From NORP181 sp047623555 (lineage in GTDB: Bacteria; Pseudomonadota; Alphaproteobacteria; Rhodobacterales; Rhodobacteraceae), in contig JBLHMP010000100.1 of NCBI GenBank assembly GCA_047623555.1, positions 1 through 12,329 of the forward strand: a stretch of DNA of 12,329 nucleotides. Reading direction: 5' to 3'. The stretch's first letter is position 1, and every line of letters starts with the position of its first letter. Both the position numbers and the translations under genes were made by a program. The notes beneath the pieces were generated by a model that ran no database searches, was not told where the DNA came from, and saw only the letters and a program-made list of their open reading frames with translations. Below, piece after piece: positions 6,292 through 12,329 of this stretch.

Positions 6292-6320
6292 TCGTTAAGA
6301 TGAATTGCAGGGCGCGTCAA
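6292..6320 (-). promoter_or_regulatory. Candidate rpmB promoter
   Basis: On the reverse strand, TTGACG (6315-6320, 5/6 to the -35 consensus) is followed by 17 nt and TAACGA (6292-6297), a poor -10. The placement, about 90 nt upstream of the rpmB start, is reasonable. The call rests mainly on the -35 hexamer. Confidence 0.28.
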
Positions 6321-6353
6321 GTGATTCACCCCATCAATGGGCAGCTTTTACAC

Positions 6354-7358
6354 CTAAGATGTGGTCAACGTGCCAACAGCGATCAAAGCCGCCGCATTTG
6401 GCGTCAATGTTCCGTCGCCCACCTGTTGGGCCAAAGCCGCGAGCGTTGTCTTGGCCGCAGCCGTTTCCAGCCGGGCCAGCAGCGCATGACGCACCTCTTG
6501 ACCGAACCAATATTGTGCCTGCTCTACCCGGCGTGTGTCCCAGTGGTTGTGATCGCGTCGCCACTCCACCAGCGCCTGCATTTCATCCCAAGCCGTGCCC
6601 AGCCCGTCGTTCTCAACCGCCGAAACCGTCATTGCCTTGGGAAATCCAACCGGGTCTTGCGCACGCTTGCGCAGCAGATGCAGCGCCCCGGCATAATCGG
6701 CGCAGGTGCGGGTTGCCGCCGCTTTCAGATCACCATCGGCCTTGTTCACCAGAATCAGGTCGGCCATTTCCATGATGCCGCGCTTGACGCCTTGCAACTC
6801 GTCCCCGCCAGCCGGGGCCAGCAGCAACACAAACAGGTCCGACATTTCCGCAACCATGGTTTCGGACTGCCCAACGCCGACGGTTTCGATCAGCACCACG
6901 TCATATCCGGCCGCCTCGCACAGCGTCACAACATCGCGGGTCCGGCGTGCCACGCCGCCCAGATGGGTCTGGCTCGGCGAAGGCCTAATAAACGCATTCG
7001 GATCGCGCGCCAGCAGATCCATCCGGGTTTTATCGCCCAAAATGGACCCACCCGAGCGCGCCGAACTGGGATCAATCGCCAACACTGCCACCCGAAGCCC
7101 CTGCCCGGTCAGCATCAGGCCAAAGCTCTCGATAAACGTCGATTTGCCAACGCCGGGTGTGCCGGACAGACCAATGCGCAACGCCTGACGCTTGCTGCCC
7201 AACTGGCTGAGCAACTTTGTCGCCTGTTCGCGATGGTTGGCGCGACGGCTTTCAATCAGGGTGATCGCACGGGCCAATGCCCGCCGGTCGCCTGCCAATA
7301 TATCGCTGGCCAAAATATCGCTGGCCAAAACCTTATCGCTTAGCTGTGTACTGTCCAT
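6354..7358 (-). CDS. meaB: MeaB, GTPase chaperone of methylmalonyl-CoA mutase
   Basis: MeaB is a cytoplasmic SIMIBI-class G protein. It gates loading of adenosylcobalamin into methylmalonyl-CoA mutase (or related acyl-CoA mutases) and protects the enzyme from inactivation. The 334-residue length fits the family. Visible motifs are Walker A GTPGVGKST (66-74), IDPSS (95-99), ETVGVGQSE (158-166) and the guanine-specificity NKAD (205-208). The start ATG at 7356-7358 (MDSTQLSD) is the most likely one; an ATG 18 nt further upstream is possible, and neither has a strong ribosome binding site at good spacing. The N-terminus contains a perfect repeat of the five residues ILASD encoded by a 15-bp tandem duplication. 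No mutase or propionyl-CoA carboxylase gene is adjacent, so its client is encoded elsewhere. It is divergent from hrpB. A 352-codon forward-strand frame over it is a shadow. Confidence 0.95.
   Translation of the reverse strand: MDSTQLSDKVLASDILASDILAGDRRALARAITLIESRRANHREQATKLLSQLGSKRQALRIGLSGTPGVGKSTFIESFGLMLTGQGLRVAVLAIDPSSARSGGSILGDKTRMDLLARDPNAFIRPSPSQTHLGGVARRTRDVVTLCEAAGYDVVLIETVGVGQSETMVAEMSDLFVLLLAPAGGDELQGVKRGIMEMADLILVNKADGDLKAAATRTCADYAGALHLLRKRAQDPVGFPKAMTVSAVENDGLGTAWDEMQALVEWRRDHNHWDTRRVEQAQYWFGQEVRHALLARLETAAAKTTLAALAQQVGDGTLTPNAAALIAVGTLTTS
7300..7329. repeat. 15-bp perfect tandem duplication within meaB
   Basis: ATATCGCTGGCCAAA is present twice in immediate tandem (7300-7314 and 7315-7329). 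It keeps the meaB frame and duplicates five residues near the N-terminus, giving LASDI LASDI LAGD. A partial third relative (TTATCGCT) follows. It looks like a slippage product and lies in the helical extension before the G domain. Confidence 0.95.
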
Positions 7359-7409
7359 GATCCTAATTCCCGGCATTCTTGGACTACATGACGGATCAGA
7401 GCCGCATTT

Positions 7410-7450
7410 GTCCAGTGCCCCCGCGCGCTGGTGCGCTTGCACCACTGGAC
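7410..7450. repeat. Inverted repeat between meaB and hrpB
   Basis: GTCCAGTG (7410-7417) and CACTGGAC (7443-7450) are perfect 8-bp complements. Inside lies a tight stem-loop TGGTGC (7429-7434) - GCTT - GCACCA (7439-7444). Shortening the outer stem to 6 bp lets both form together. It occupies the middle of the 122-bp divergent intergenic region, 30 nt before the hrpB start codon. It could be a shared operator or a structured hrpB leader. Confidence 0.5.
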
Positions 7451-7480
7451 GACCCCGCCCGCTTTGGCGATAAGGTTGCT

Positions 7481-9949
7481 ATGAACCAACCGCTTCCTAT
7501 TGATGACGCCCTGCCTGAGCTGATTGCCGCGTTGCGTGCCACCGGGCGCGCGGTGCTGCAGGCGCCCCCCGGTGCTGGTAAAACCACACGCGTGCCGCTG
7601 GCAATGCTCGACGCCGGGCTGACGCAGGGCCGCATTCTCATGCTGGAACCGCGCCGCCTTGCCACCCGCGCCGCCGCCGAGCGCATGGCACAGACCCTTG
7701 GTGAACCGGTTGGCCAAACCGTTGGTTACCGGATGCGCGGCGAAGGCAAGACCTCAAAAGCCACCCGCATCGAAGTCGTCACCGAGGGCATTCTGACCCG
7801 GATGTTGCAATCCTCGCCTGACCTGCCCGGTATTGGTGCGGTGATATTCGATGAATTCCACGAACGTTCGCTGAATGGCGATCTTGGGTTGGCGTTGTGT
7901 CTTGAGGTCGCCGATGCGCTGCGTGACGATCTGATTCTGCTGGCGATGTCGGCAACGCTTGACGCTGGCCCGGTTGGCGCATTGATGAAGGCGCCGGTTA
8001 TTACCTCACAAGGGCGCAGTTTCCCGGTTGAAACCCGTTGGTTGTCGCGTCCCTTGGGCCCGAAACCCCGCATCGTTGACGCGCTGGTTGATCTGGTTGT
8101 TCAGGCCGAGGCCGAAACCCGCGATACCGGCGGTGGCATATTGGTGTTCCTGCCCGGTGAGGGCGAAATCCGCCGTGCAGAAACCGCATTGTCACGCCGC
8201 CTGCCCGATACTTGCGTATTACGGCCCTTGTTCGGCGCCATGCCGTTTGCCGCCCAGCGTGCCGCGATTGCGCCACTCAATCAAGGCCACAAACAGGGCC
8301 GAAAAGTGGTGCTGGCCACCTCCATTGCCGAAACCTCACTAACCATTGAGGACGTCCGCGTTGTGGTCGACGCCGGTCAGGCCCGCCGCGCCCGGTTTGA
8401 CCCCGGTTCCGGCATGTCGCGACTGGTCACCGAACGCGTCACCCGCGCCGAAGCCACCCAACGACAAGGCCGCGCAGGGCGTGTCGCCGCCGGGGTGTGT
8501 TACCGCTTGTGGACCAAAGGCGAAGAGGGCGCATTGCACGCCTTCCCCCCCGCCGGGATCGAAGCCGCCGACCTGACCGCGCTGGCGCTTGAGTTGGCAT
8601 TATGGGGCGCTGCGGCGGACGACCTCGATTTCCTGACGTCGCCACCCGTCGGGGCCTTGGGCGAAGCACAGGCGTTGCTAACCCTGCTCGGCGCTTTGGA
8701 TGCAAACGGACGCATCACCGGTCACGGCCGCGCCTTGGTGGCCCTGCCGTTGCACCCAAGATTGGCACATATGTTGGTGCGTGCCGGACCAGATGCGGCG
8801 CCAATGGCGGCGCTGATGGGCGAACGTGACTCGTTGCGCGGCGCCCCCGCCGACCTGACCCTACGCCTGCGCGCCTTGCAGGACCCGCGCAGCTTTGGCC
8901 GGTCACAACCTTACGAGGTGAACCGGGGCGCTATTGAGCGTATCCGCACCGAGGTAAAACGCCTGCGCGCGCAACTACGTGGGTCGCAACAGGGCGGCTT
9001 CAGCCCGGCGGGCATGGCCGCATTGGCCTATCCGGATCGCATCGGACAACGGCGCAAAGGCGACGCGGCGCGGTTTGTGTTATCCGGCGGCAAAGGCGCG
9101 GTGATGGCCGATGGCGACGGTCTGGCCAACGCGCCATATGTCGTGGCCACAGATTTAGACGGCAACCCACGTGAGGCAAAAATCCGGCTGGCGCTGCAGA
9201 TCAGCGAAGGTGAAATCCGCACGCTGTTTGGCCAACATATTGGCTGGCATACCATCTGCAGTTGGTCCAAACGCGACCGTCGCGTTGTGGCGCGCAAACA
9301 GGAACAGTTTGGCGCATTGGTGCTGGACGATCGCATATGGGGCGACGTGCCCGACGATTGGGTTGCCCGCGCCATGCTGGACGGGGTGCGTGATCTGGGC
9401 CTGCGCCCCGCTGGGGCCGCGCGGCGGTTGATCGCACGGGTAGAACTGGCACGCGCGGACGGTGCAGATTTGCCCGACATGTCCCCCGAGGGGCTGATGG
9501 GCACCCTTGAGGATTGGTTGCTGCCGATGCTGACCGGCGTGCGCAACACTGAGGATTGGAAACGGTTCGATCTGTTGCCTGCCCTCAGAGGGGCGCTGAC
9601 ATGGGATCAGACACAGCTGATCGACAAAACCACGCCTGCGGCGTTCAACACACCACTTGGGCATAAAATCCCGATTGAATACGGCCCTGACGGCCCCGAA
9701 ATAGCGCTGCGCCTGCAAGAGCTGTTTGGCGTGACGCAGCATCCAACCAGCGCCGGGGTTGCCCTTAAAATCACCCTGCTGTCCCCAGCCCGCCGCCCGG
9801 TCCAAGTAACCCGCGACTTGCCCGGGTTTTGGGCTGGGTCATATGCCGATGTGCGCAAAGACATGCGCGCAAGCTATCCCAGACATCCCTGGCCCGAAGA
9901 CCCGACGCAGGCCGATCCGACCACACGCACCAAAAGACGTAAAGCGTAG
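7481..9949 (+). CDS. hrpB: ATP-dependent helicase HrpB (DExH box)
   Basis: HrpB is a DEAH/RHA-type helicase widespread in proteobacteria. It is thought to act on RNA, and its cellular role is still poorly defined in most species. The 822-residue length is normal for the family. The helicase core shows Walker A GAGKTT (31-36), the DEFH box (124-127), SAT (157-159), TSIAETSLT (280-288) and motif VI QRQGRAGR (327-334). The helicase-associated domains follow. The HrpB-specific C-terminal domain ends in a conserved LPGFWAGSY...YPRHPWPEDP stretch and a short Lys/Arg-rich tail. The ATG at 7481 (MNQPLPIDDALPEL) matches the family N-terminus and has AAGG about 7 nt upstream. The frame also opens at TTG 7379, but that extension is not family-like. 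It is divergent from meaB and converges on the SDR gene, with 19 bp between stop codons. Confidence 0.97.
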   Translation: MNQPLPIDDALPELIAALRATGRAVLQAPPGAGKTTRVPLAMLDAGLTQGRILMLEPRRLATRAAAERMAQTLGEPVGQTVGYRMRGEGKTSKATRIEVVTEGILTRMLQSSPDLPGIGAVIFDEFHERSLNGDLGLALCLEVADALRDDLILLAMSATLDAGPVGALMKAPVITSQGRSFPVETRWLSRPLGPKPRIVDALVDLVVQAEAETRDTGGGILVFLPGEGEIRRAETALSRRLPDTCVLRPLFGAMPFAAQRAAIAPLNQGHKQGRKVVLATSIAETSLTIEDVRVVVDAGQARRARFDPGSGMSRLVTERVTRAEATQRQGRAGRVAAGVCYRLWTKGEEGALHAFPPAGIEAADLTALALELALWGAAADDLDFLTSPPVGALGEAQALLTLLGALDANGRITGHGRALVALPLHPRLAHMLVRAGPDAAPMAALMGERDSLRGAPADLTLRLRALQDPRSFGRSQPYEVNRGAIERIRTEVKRLRAQLRGSQQGGFSPAGMAALAYPDRIGQRRKGDAARFVLSGGKGAVMADGDGLANAPYVVATDLDGNPREAKIRLALQISEGEIRTLFGQHIGWHTICSWSKRDRRVVARKQEQFGALVLDDRIWGDVPDDWVARAMLDGVRDLGLRPAGAARRLIARVELARADGADLPDMSPEGLMGTLEDWLLPMLTGVRNTEDWKRFDLLPALRGALTWDQTQLIDKTTPAAFNTPLGHKIPIEYGPDGPEIALRLQELFGVTQHPTSAGVALKITLLSPARRPVQVTRDLPGFWAGSYADVRKDMRASYPRHPWPEDPTQADPTTRTKRRKA

Positions 9950-9953
9950 GGTG

Positions 9954-9966
9954 GGTGAAAAACACC
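9954..9966. terminator. Short hairpin in the hrpB/SDR convergent gap
   Basis: GGTG (9954-9957), AAAAA, CACC (9963-9966) make a small stem in the 19-bp gap between the two convergent stop codons. It overlaps the motif GGGTGGGTGAAA (9949-9960), which starts on the last base of the hrpB stop codon. The stem is weak and no U-run is evident, so it is a candidate only. Confidence 0.28.
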
Positions 9967-9968
9967 GG

Positions 9969-10718
9969 TTAATTTCGCAATGAGGGCAGCCCGATTCCTG
10001 TCGCACCAAAGCCGCCGTCCGCAGCGATTATTTGCCCGGTAACAAAGCTCGCGGCATCACTGACCAGAAACGCGATAACCGCGGCAATCTCGTCCTCATG
10101 GCCATAGCGATTGAGCGGAATAGCATCATGATATGCCGCCCGAATGTCCGGGGTATGTACCGCCAACGCCAGTTTGGTATCCACCGGTCCCGGCGCCACC
10201 GCGTTGACCCGGATACCCATCTCGCCAAGCTCAACCGCCTGCTGCAATGTCAGATGCGCCAACGCTGCTTTGGAGGTGCCGTAGGCCACCCGCAACGTGC
10301 TGGCCCGCAGTCCGGAAATCGATGTGACATTGACCACTGCGCCGCTGCCATCCTGTGCCAGAAGCGGCGTGAACGCCTGTGTCATCAGGAACGGCCCGTC
10401 CAGATTGGTCTGCATCACCCGCCGCCAACGCTCAAACGTCGTGCCCGCGATCCGGCCGAAATCCGCCACACCGGCGTTGTTGACCAGCGCGTCTAATGCA
10501 CCAAACTCAGACGCGACCTGCGCGCGGGCCTGTTCTACCTGCTCGGGGTCAGACACATCGGCGACAACAGACACGGCATTGGTCAGATTGGCCACCTCGG
10601 CCAAAAGCACATCAGCATCCCGGTCCAGCAGTGCAACCCGCCAGCCGTTCTTTAACAACATCTTTGCGGTCGCCAGACCAATCCCACGCGCAGCGCCGGT
10701 CACAAGGGCGGTTTTCAT
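9969..10718 (-). CDS. Short-chain dehydrogenase/reductase, probably NAD-dependent
   Basis: This is a 249-residue classical SDR. It has the cofactor-binding TGAARGIG (7-14), NNAG (80-83), N105, and the catalytic S133, Y146 and K150 in YGTSK. NAVAPGPVDT (172-181) and the C-terminal ITGQ-like VTGQIIAADGG are also typical. An Asp at position 32, at the end of the second beta strand, points to NAD(H) rather than NADP(H). The substrate cannot be read from the sequence; sugar-alcohol, gluconate or 3-oxoacyl substrates are all possible in this class. The ATG at 10716-10718 has GGAGAG 6 nt upstream. It starts 27 nt after the 6-phosphogluconate dehydrogenase gene and its ribosome binding site lies in that gap, so the two are almost certainly co-transcribed. 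This favours a sugar-acid or polyol role. Confidence 0.95.
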   Translation of the reverse strand: MKTALVTGAARGIGLATAKMLLKNGWRVALLDRDADVLLAEVANLTNAVSVVADVSDPEQVEQARAQVASEFGALDALVNNAGVADFGRIAGTTFERWRRVMQTNLDGPFLMTQAFTPLLAQDGSGAVVNVTSISGLRASTLRVAYGTSKAALAHLTLQQAVELGEMGIRVNAVAPGPVDTKLALAVHTPDIRAAYHDAIPLNRYGHEDEIAAVIAFLVSDAASFVTGQIIAADGGFGATGIGLPSLRN

Positions 10719-10745
10719 GCCATACTCTCCATCACTATCAATAAG

Positions 10746-12146
10746 TCAGGACCAATTGCCGTGGAATTTCCCCGGCGTATCGATCCTCTCAAAACCATGC
10801 GCTCCGAACACATCTCGTTGCGTCTGGATCAGGTTCGCCGTGCCACGCGCCCGGCGCATGCTGTCATACCACGCCAGCCCCGCCGACAATGACGGCACCG
10901 CGATCTCGGCCCGCACAGCCGCCGACACCACCGTGCGCAGCCCGCCGATATTATCTGCCAATGCGGCGCGGATGGTTGGCGCCAGGATCAGATGGTCCTG
11001 GGGCAACCCCGCGCGAATGGCCTCGGCAATATCATCCAGCAAAGCCGAGCGTATGATGCACCCTGCCCGCCAGATTTCGGCAATACGCGCCAGATCAAGC
11101 GACCAGTCAAATTCATCCGATGCGGCCTGAAGCACCCGAAACCCCTGTGCATGGGCCAGAATACGCCCCGCCAACAACGCCTGCGCCAAAACATCCGTCC
11201 CCGGCATTTCGACATCCATACTCGAGGCGGCCAACAAGTCTGCCGCCACGCCACGCGTTTCTTTTTCTGATGACCAGCCGCGGGCCCCCACTGCGGCCTC
11301 GATCGCGCTTGCCGACTGACCCAATTTTAGCGCCTCGATCACCGTCCAACGCCCGGTGCCTTTTTGCCCGGCCTTATCCAATATCACATCCACCATCGGC
11401 GCGCCAGTTTCCGGGTCCGTGACGCCCAGCGCCTTCCCGGTGATCTCAATCAAAAACGACGCCAGTGGCCCATTGTTCCAATCCGCAAATAATGCGCCAA
11501 TCTGCGCCGCATCCCAGCCAGAGCCATCGCGCAGCAGGCCATAGACCTCGGCAATCATCTGCATATCGGCGTATTCAATGCCATTATGCACGGTTTTGAC
11601 AAAATGCCCGGCACCGTCCGGCCCGACATGGGCAACGCAGGGATCGCCCTTAAACTGCGCCGCAATTGCCTGCACCATCGGGCCCAGTTGCTGCCAGCTG
11701 TAATCGCTACCGCCAACCATCATCGACGGACCGTGCCGCGCGCCATCTTCGCCGCCCGACACGCCCATGCCGACAAAATGCAGGCCTGTGCCGTCAAAGG
11801 CTGCCGCCCGCCGACGAGTATCATTGAAATTGGCGTTACCAGCGTCAATGATGGTGTCGCCGCGCTCCAGCAACGGCTGGACCAGCGCAATCATCCCGTC
11901 CATCGGAGCGCCGGACGGGATCATGAACAGAATGACCCGGGGCGTTGCAATTGAGCTGACAAAATCAGCGAGCGTTTCTGACGGGATCAGCAGCGTCGCC
12001 AAACCGGTAGCCTCGTTGATGAACGGCGCCAGCCAGCTGACCTCGAGGTTGGTAACCGCCACGCGATAGCCCTGATCGGCAAAGTTTAGCGCCAGGGCGC
12101 TGCCCATTGTTCCCAGACCATAGACGCCGATTTGTGCTTTTTGCAT
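10746..12146 (-). CDS. gnd: 6-phosphogluconate dehydrogenase (decarboxylating)
   Basis: The enzyme converts 6-phosphogluconate to ribulose 5-phosphate and CO2 in the oxidative pentose phosphate pathway, in the cytoplasm. The 466-residue length fits the long dimeric form. Visible are the Rossmann GLGTMG (10-15), SGGEDGAR (130-137), catalytic K184 with N188, E191 and Y192 in HFVKTVHNGIEY, and the family signature ILDKAGQKGTGRW (255-267). The C-terminal R444 and H450 in QRDVFGAH complete the partner active site. After the second beta strand the sequence is N33-L34-E35, where NADP-specific enzymes have Asn-Arg-Thr, so cofactor preference may be altered. The ATG at 12144-12146 (MQKAQIGVYG) is preferred over an upstream TTG at 12179 because it fits the family N-terminus and has GGGGA close upstream. 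It is first in an operon with the SDR gene. Confidence 0.96.
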   Translation of the reverse strand: MQKAQIGVYGLGTMGSALALNFADQGYRVAVTNLEVSWLAPFINEATGLATLLIPSETLADFVSSIATPRVILFMIPSGAPMDGMIALVQPLLERGDTIIDAGNANFNDTRRRAAAFDGTGLHFVGMGVSGGEDGARHGPSMMVGGSDYSWQQLGPMVQAIAAQFKGDPCVAHVGPDGAGHFVKTVHNGIEYADMQMIAEVYGLLRDGSGWDAAQIGALFADWNNGPLASFLIEITGKALGVTDPETGAPMVDVILDKAGQKGTGRWTVIEALKLGQSASAIEAAVGARGWSSEKETRGVAADLLAASSMDVEMPGTDVLAQALLAGRILAHAQGFRVLQAASDEFDWSLDLARIAEIWRAGCIIRSALLDDIAEAIRAGLPQDHLILAPTIRAALADNIGGLRTVVSAAVRAEIAVPSLSAGLAWYDSMRRARGTANLIQTQRDVFGAHGFERIDTPGKFHGNWS

Positions 12147-12178
12147 GATGTCCCCGTGAAATGCGCAGTGTTGCGCCA

Positions 12179-12206
12179 AGTTTATGGCACCTGCCCGGGA
12201 TCACAA
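12179..12206 (-). promoter_or_regulatory. Candidate promoter of the gnd-SDR operon
   Basis: On the reverse strand, TTGTGA (12201-12206) and TAAACT (12179-12184) are separated by 16 nt, each 4/6 to consensus. The -10 lies 32 nt before the gnd start codon. Confidence 0.38.
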
Positions 12207-12229
12207 GAGAGCGCAGGTCATTCAGACTG

Positions 12230-12246
12230 GAAACACGCAACGTTTC
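12230..12246. promoter_or_regulatory. Dyad GAAAC-N7-GTTTC, candidate operator
   Basis: GAAAC (12230-12234) and GTTTC (12242-12246) form a perfect inverted repeat with a 7-nt centre. It is placed between the gnd promoter candidate and the rightward promoter at 12288. The position and symmetry suit a dimeric repressor; no family can be assigned. Confidence 0.33.
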
Positions 12247-12287
12247 ACAGGACAAAACCGTGAGCAAACCGCTGGCCATTTGGCTTT

Positions 12288-12317
12288 TCGACAAATTGCA
12301 GCTAAAAGATGTATAAT
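12288..12317 (+). promoter_or_regulatory. Strong sigma-70 promoter reading out of the window
   Basis: TCGACA (12288-12293, 5/6 to the -35 consensus) is followed by 18 nt and a perfect TATAAT (12312-12317). The start site would be near 12324, and the downstream gene lies beyond the right edge. This is the best consensus promoter I see in the window. Confidence 0.6.
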
Positions 12318-12329
12318 AACAAAAAAACG

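Noticed and set aside
6285..7343. 352-codon open frame on the forward strand
   Set aside because: It lies almost wholly antisense to meaB, and its Arg/Gln/His-rich composition is typical of a complementary-strand shadow; no motif is visible.
7379..7480. Upstream extension of hrpB to a TTG start
   Set aside because: The family N-terminus begins at ATG 7481, which has its own AAGG; the extension is the divergent promoter region with an inverted repeat.
10297..11130. 277-codon forward frame across the SDR and gnd genes
   Set aside because: It spans two well-supported reverse genes and their junction, is Ser/Arg/Pro-rich, and resembles no family.
12147..12179. Upstream TTG start for 6-phosphogluconate dehydrogenase
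   Set aside because: The added 11 residues are not part of the Rossmann start, and ATG 12146 is the expected position.
1..12329. Search for a novel multi-gene system, mobile element, CRISPR array or RNA gene
   Set aside because: Nearly all genes belong to known housekeeping families in unrelated units. No clustered unknown genes, transposase, integrase, tRNA-like cloverleaf or spaced direct repeats were seen by eye.

Overview
The window reads as ordinary chromosomal DNA from a Rhodobacterales-type alphaproteobacterium, most likely of the Roseobacter group. The support is moderately GC-rich coding sequence, the character of the LepA, L28, HrpB and 6-phosphogluconate dehydrogenase proteins, and a small secreted four-cysteine protein of a kind I associate with that group. 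The assignment is inference from sequence character; no 16S or other taxonomic marker is present. There are no RNA genes, IS elements, CRISPR arrays, phage genes or defence genes, and I do not see a previously undescribed multi-gene system.

Layout, left to right. Positions 1-439 hold a doubtful small reverse-strand ORF and a nested palindrome behind lepA. Next is lepA (reverse, elongation factor 4), followed by a 348-bp intergenic region. Two forward genes follow: a small secreted cysteine protein and a LysR-type regulator. A low-molecular-weight tyrosine phosphatase gene (reverse) comes next, then a decayed cobB sirtuin pseudogene (forward). Three reverse-strand genes lie beyond it: a periplasmic PCu(A)C copper chaperone, rpmB (ribosomal protein L28) and meaB (the GTPase chaperone of methylmalonyl-CoA mutase). 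hrpB (forward, DExH helicase) diverges from meaB across 122 bp. It converges, with 19 bp between stop codons, on a two-gene reverse unit transcribed gnd-like 6-phosphogluconate dehydrogenase then SDR dehydrogenase. At the right edge a strong forward promoter points out of the window.

How the genes relate. Most are independent housekeeping or maintenance functions: translation (lepA, rpmB), RNA helicase (hrpB), cofactor-enzyme maintenance (meaB) and copper delivery to cytochrome oxidase (PCu(A)C). The only clear operon is gnd-SDR, with a 27-nt gap that carries the SDR ribosome binding site; it suggests sugar-acid or pentose-phosphate metabolism.

The most informative observation is the cobB pseudogene. 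The C-terminal two thirds of the sirtuin are readable, but the N-terminal NAD-binding part has an amber stop, two compensating frameshifts with an inferred deletion, and substitutions in several conserved motifs. Smaller observations are an in-frame 15-bp tandem duplication in meaB, loss of the NADP-contacting Arg in the 6-phosphogluconate dehydrogenase, a possibly leaderless lepA promoter, a GGGTGGGYGAAA motif shared by two gene ends, and several unexplained dyads in intergenic regions.
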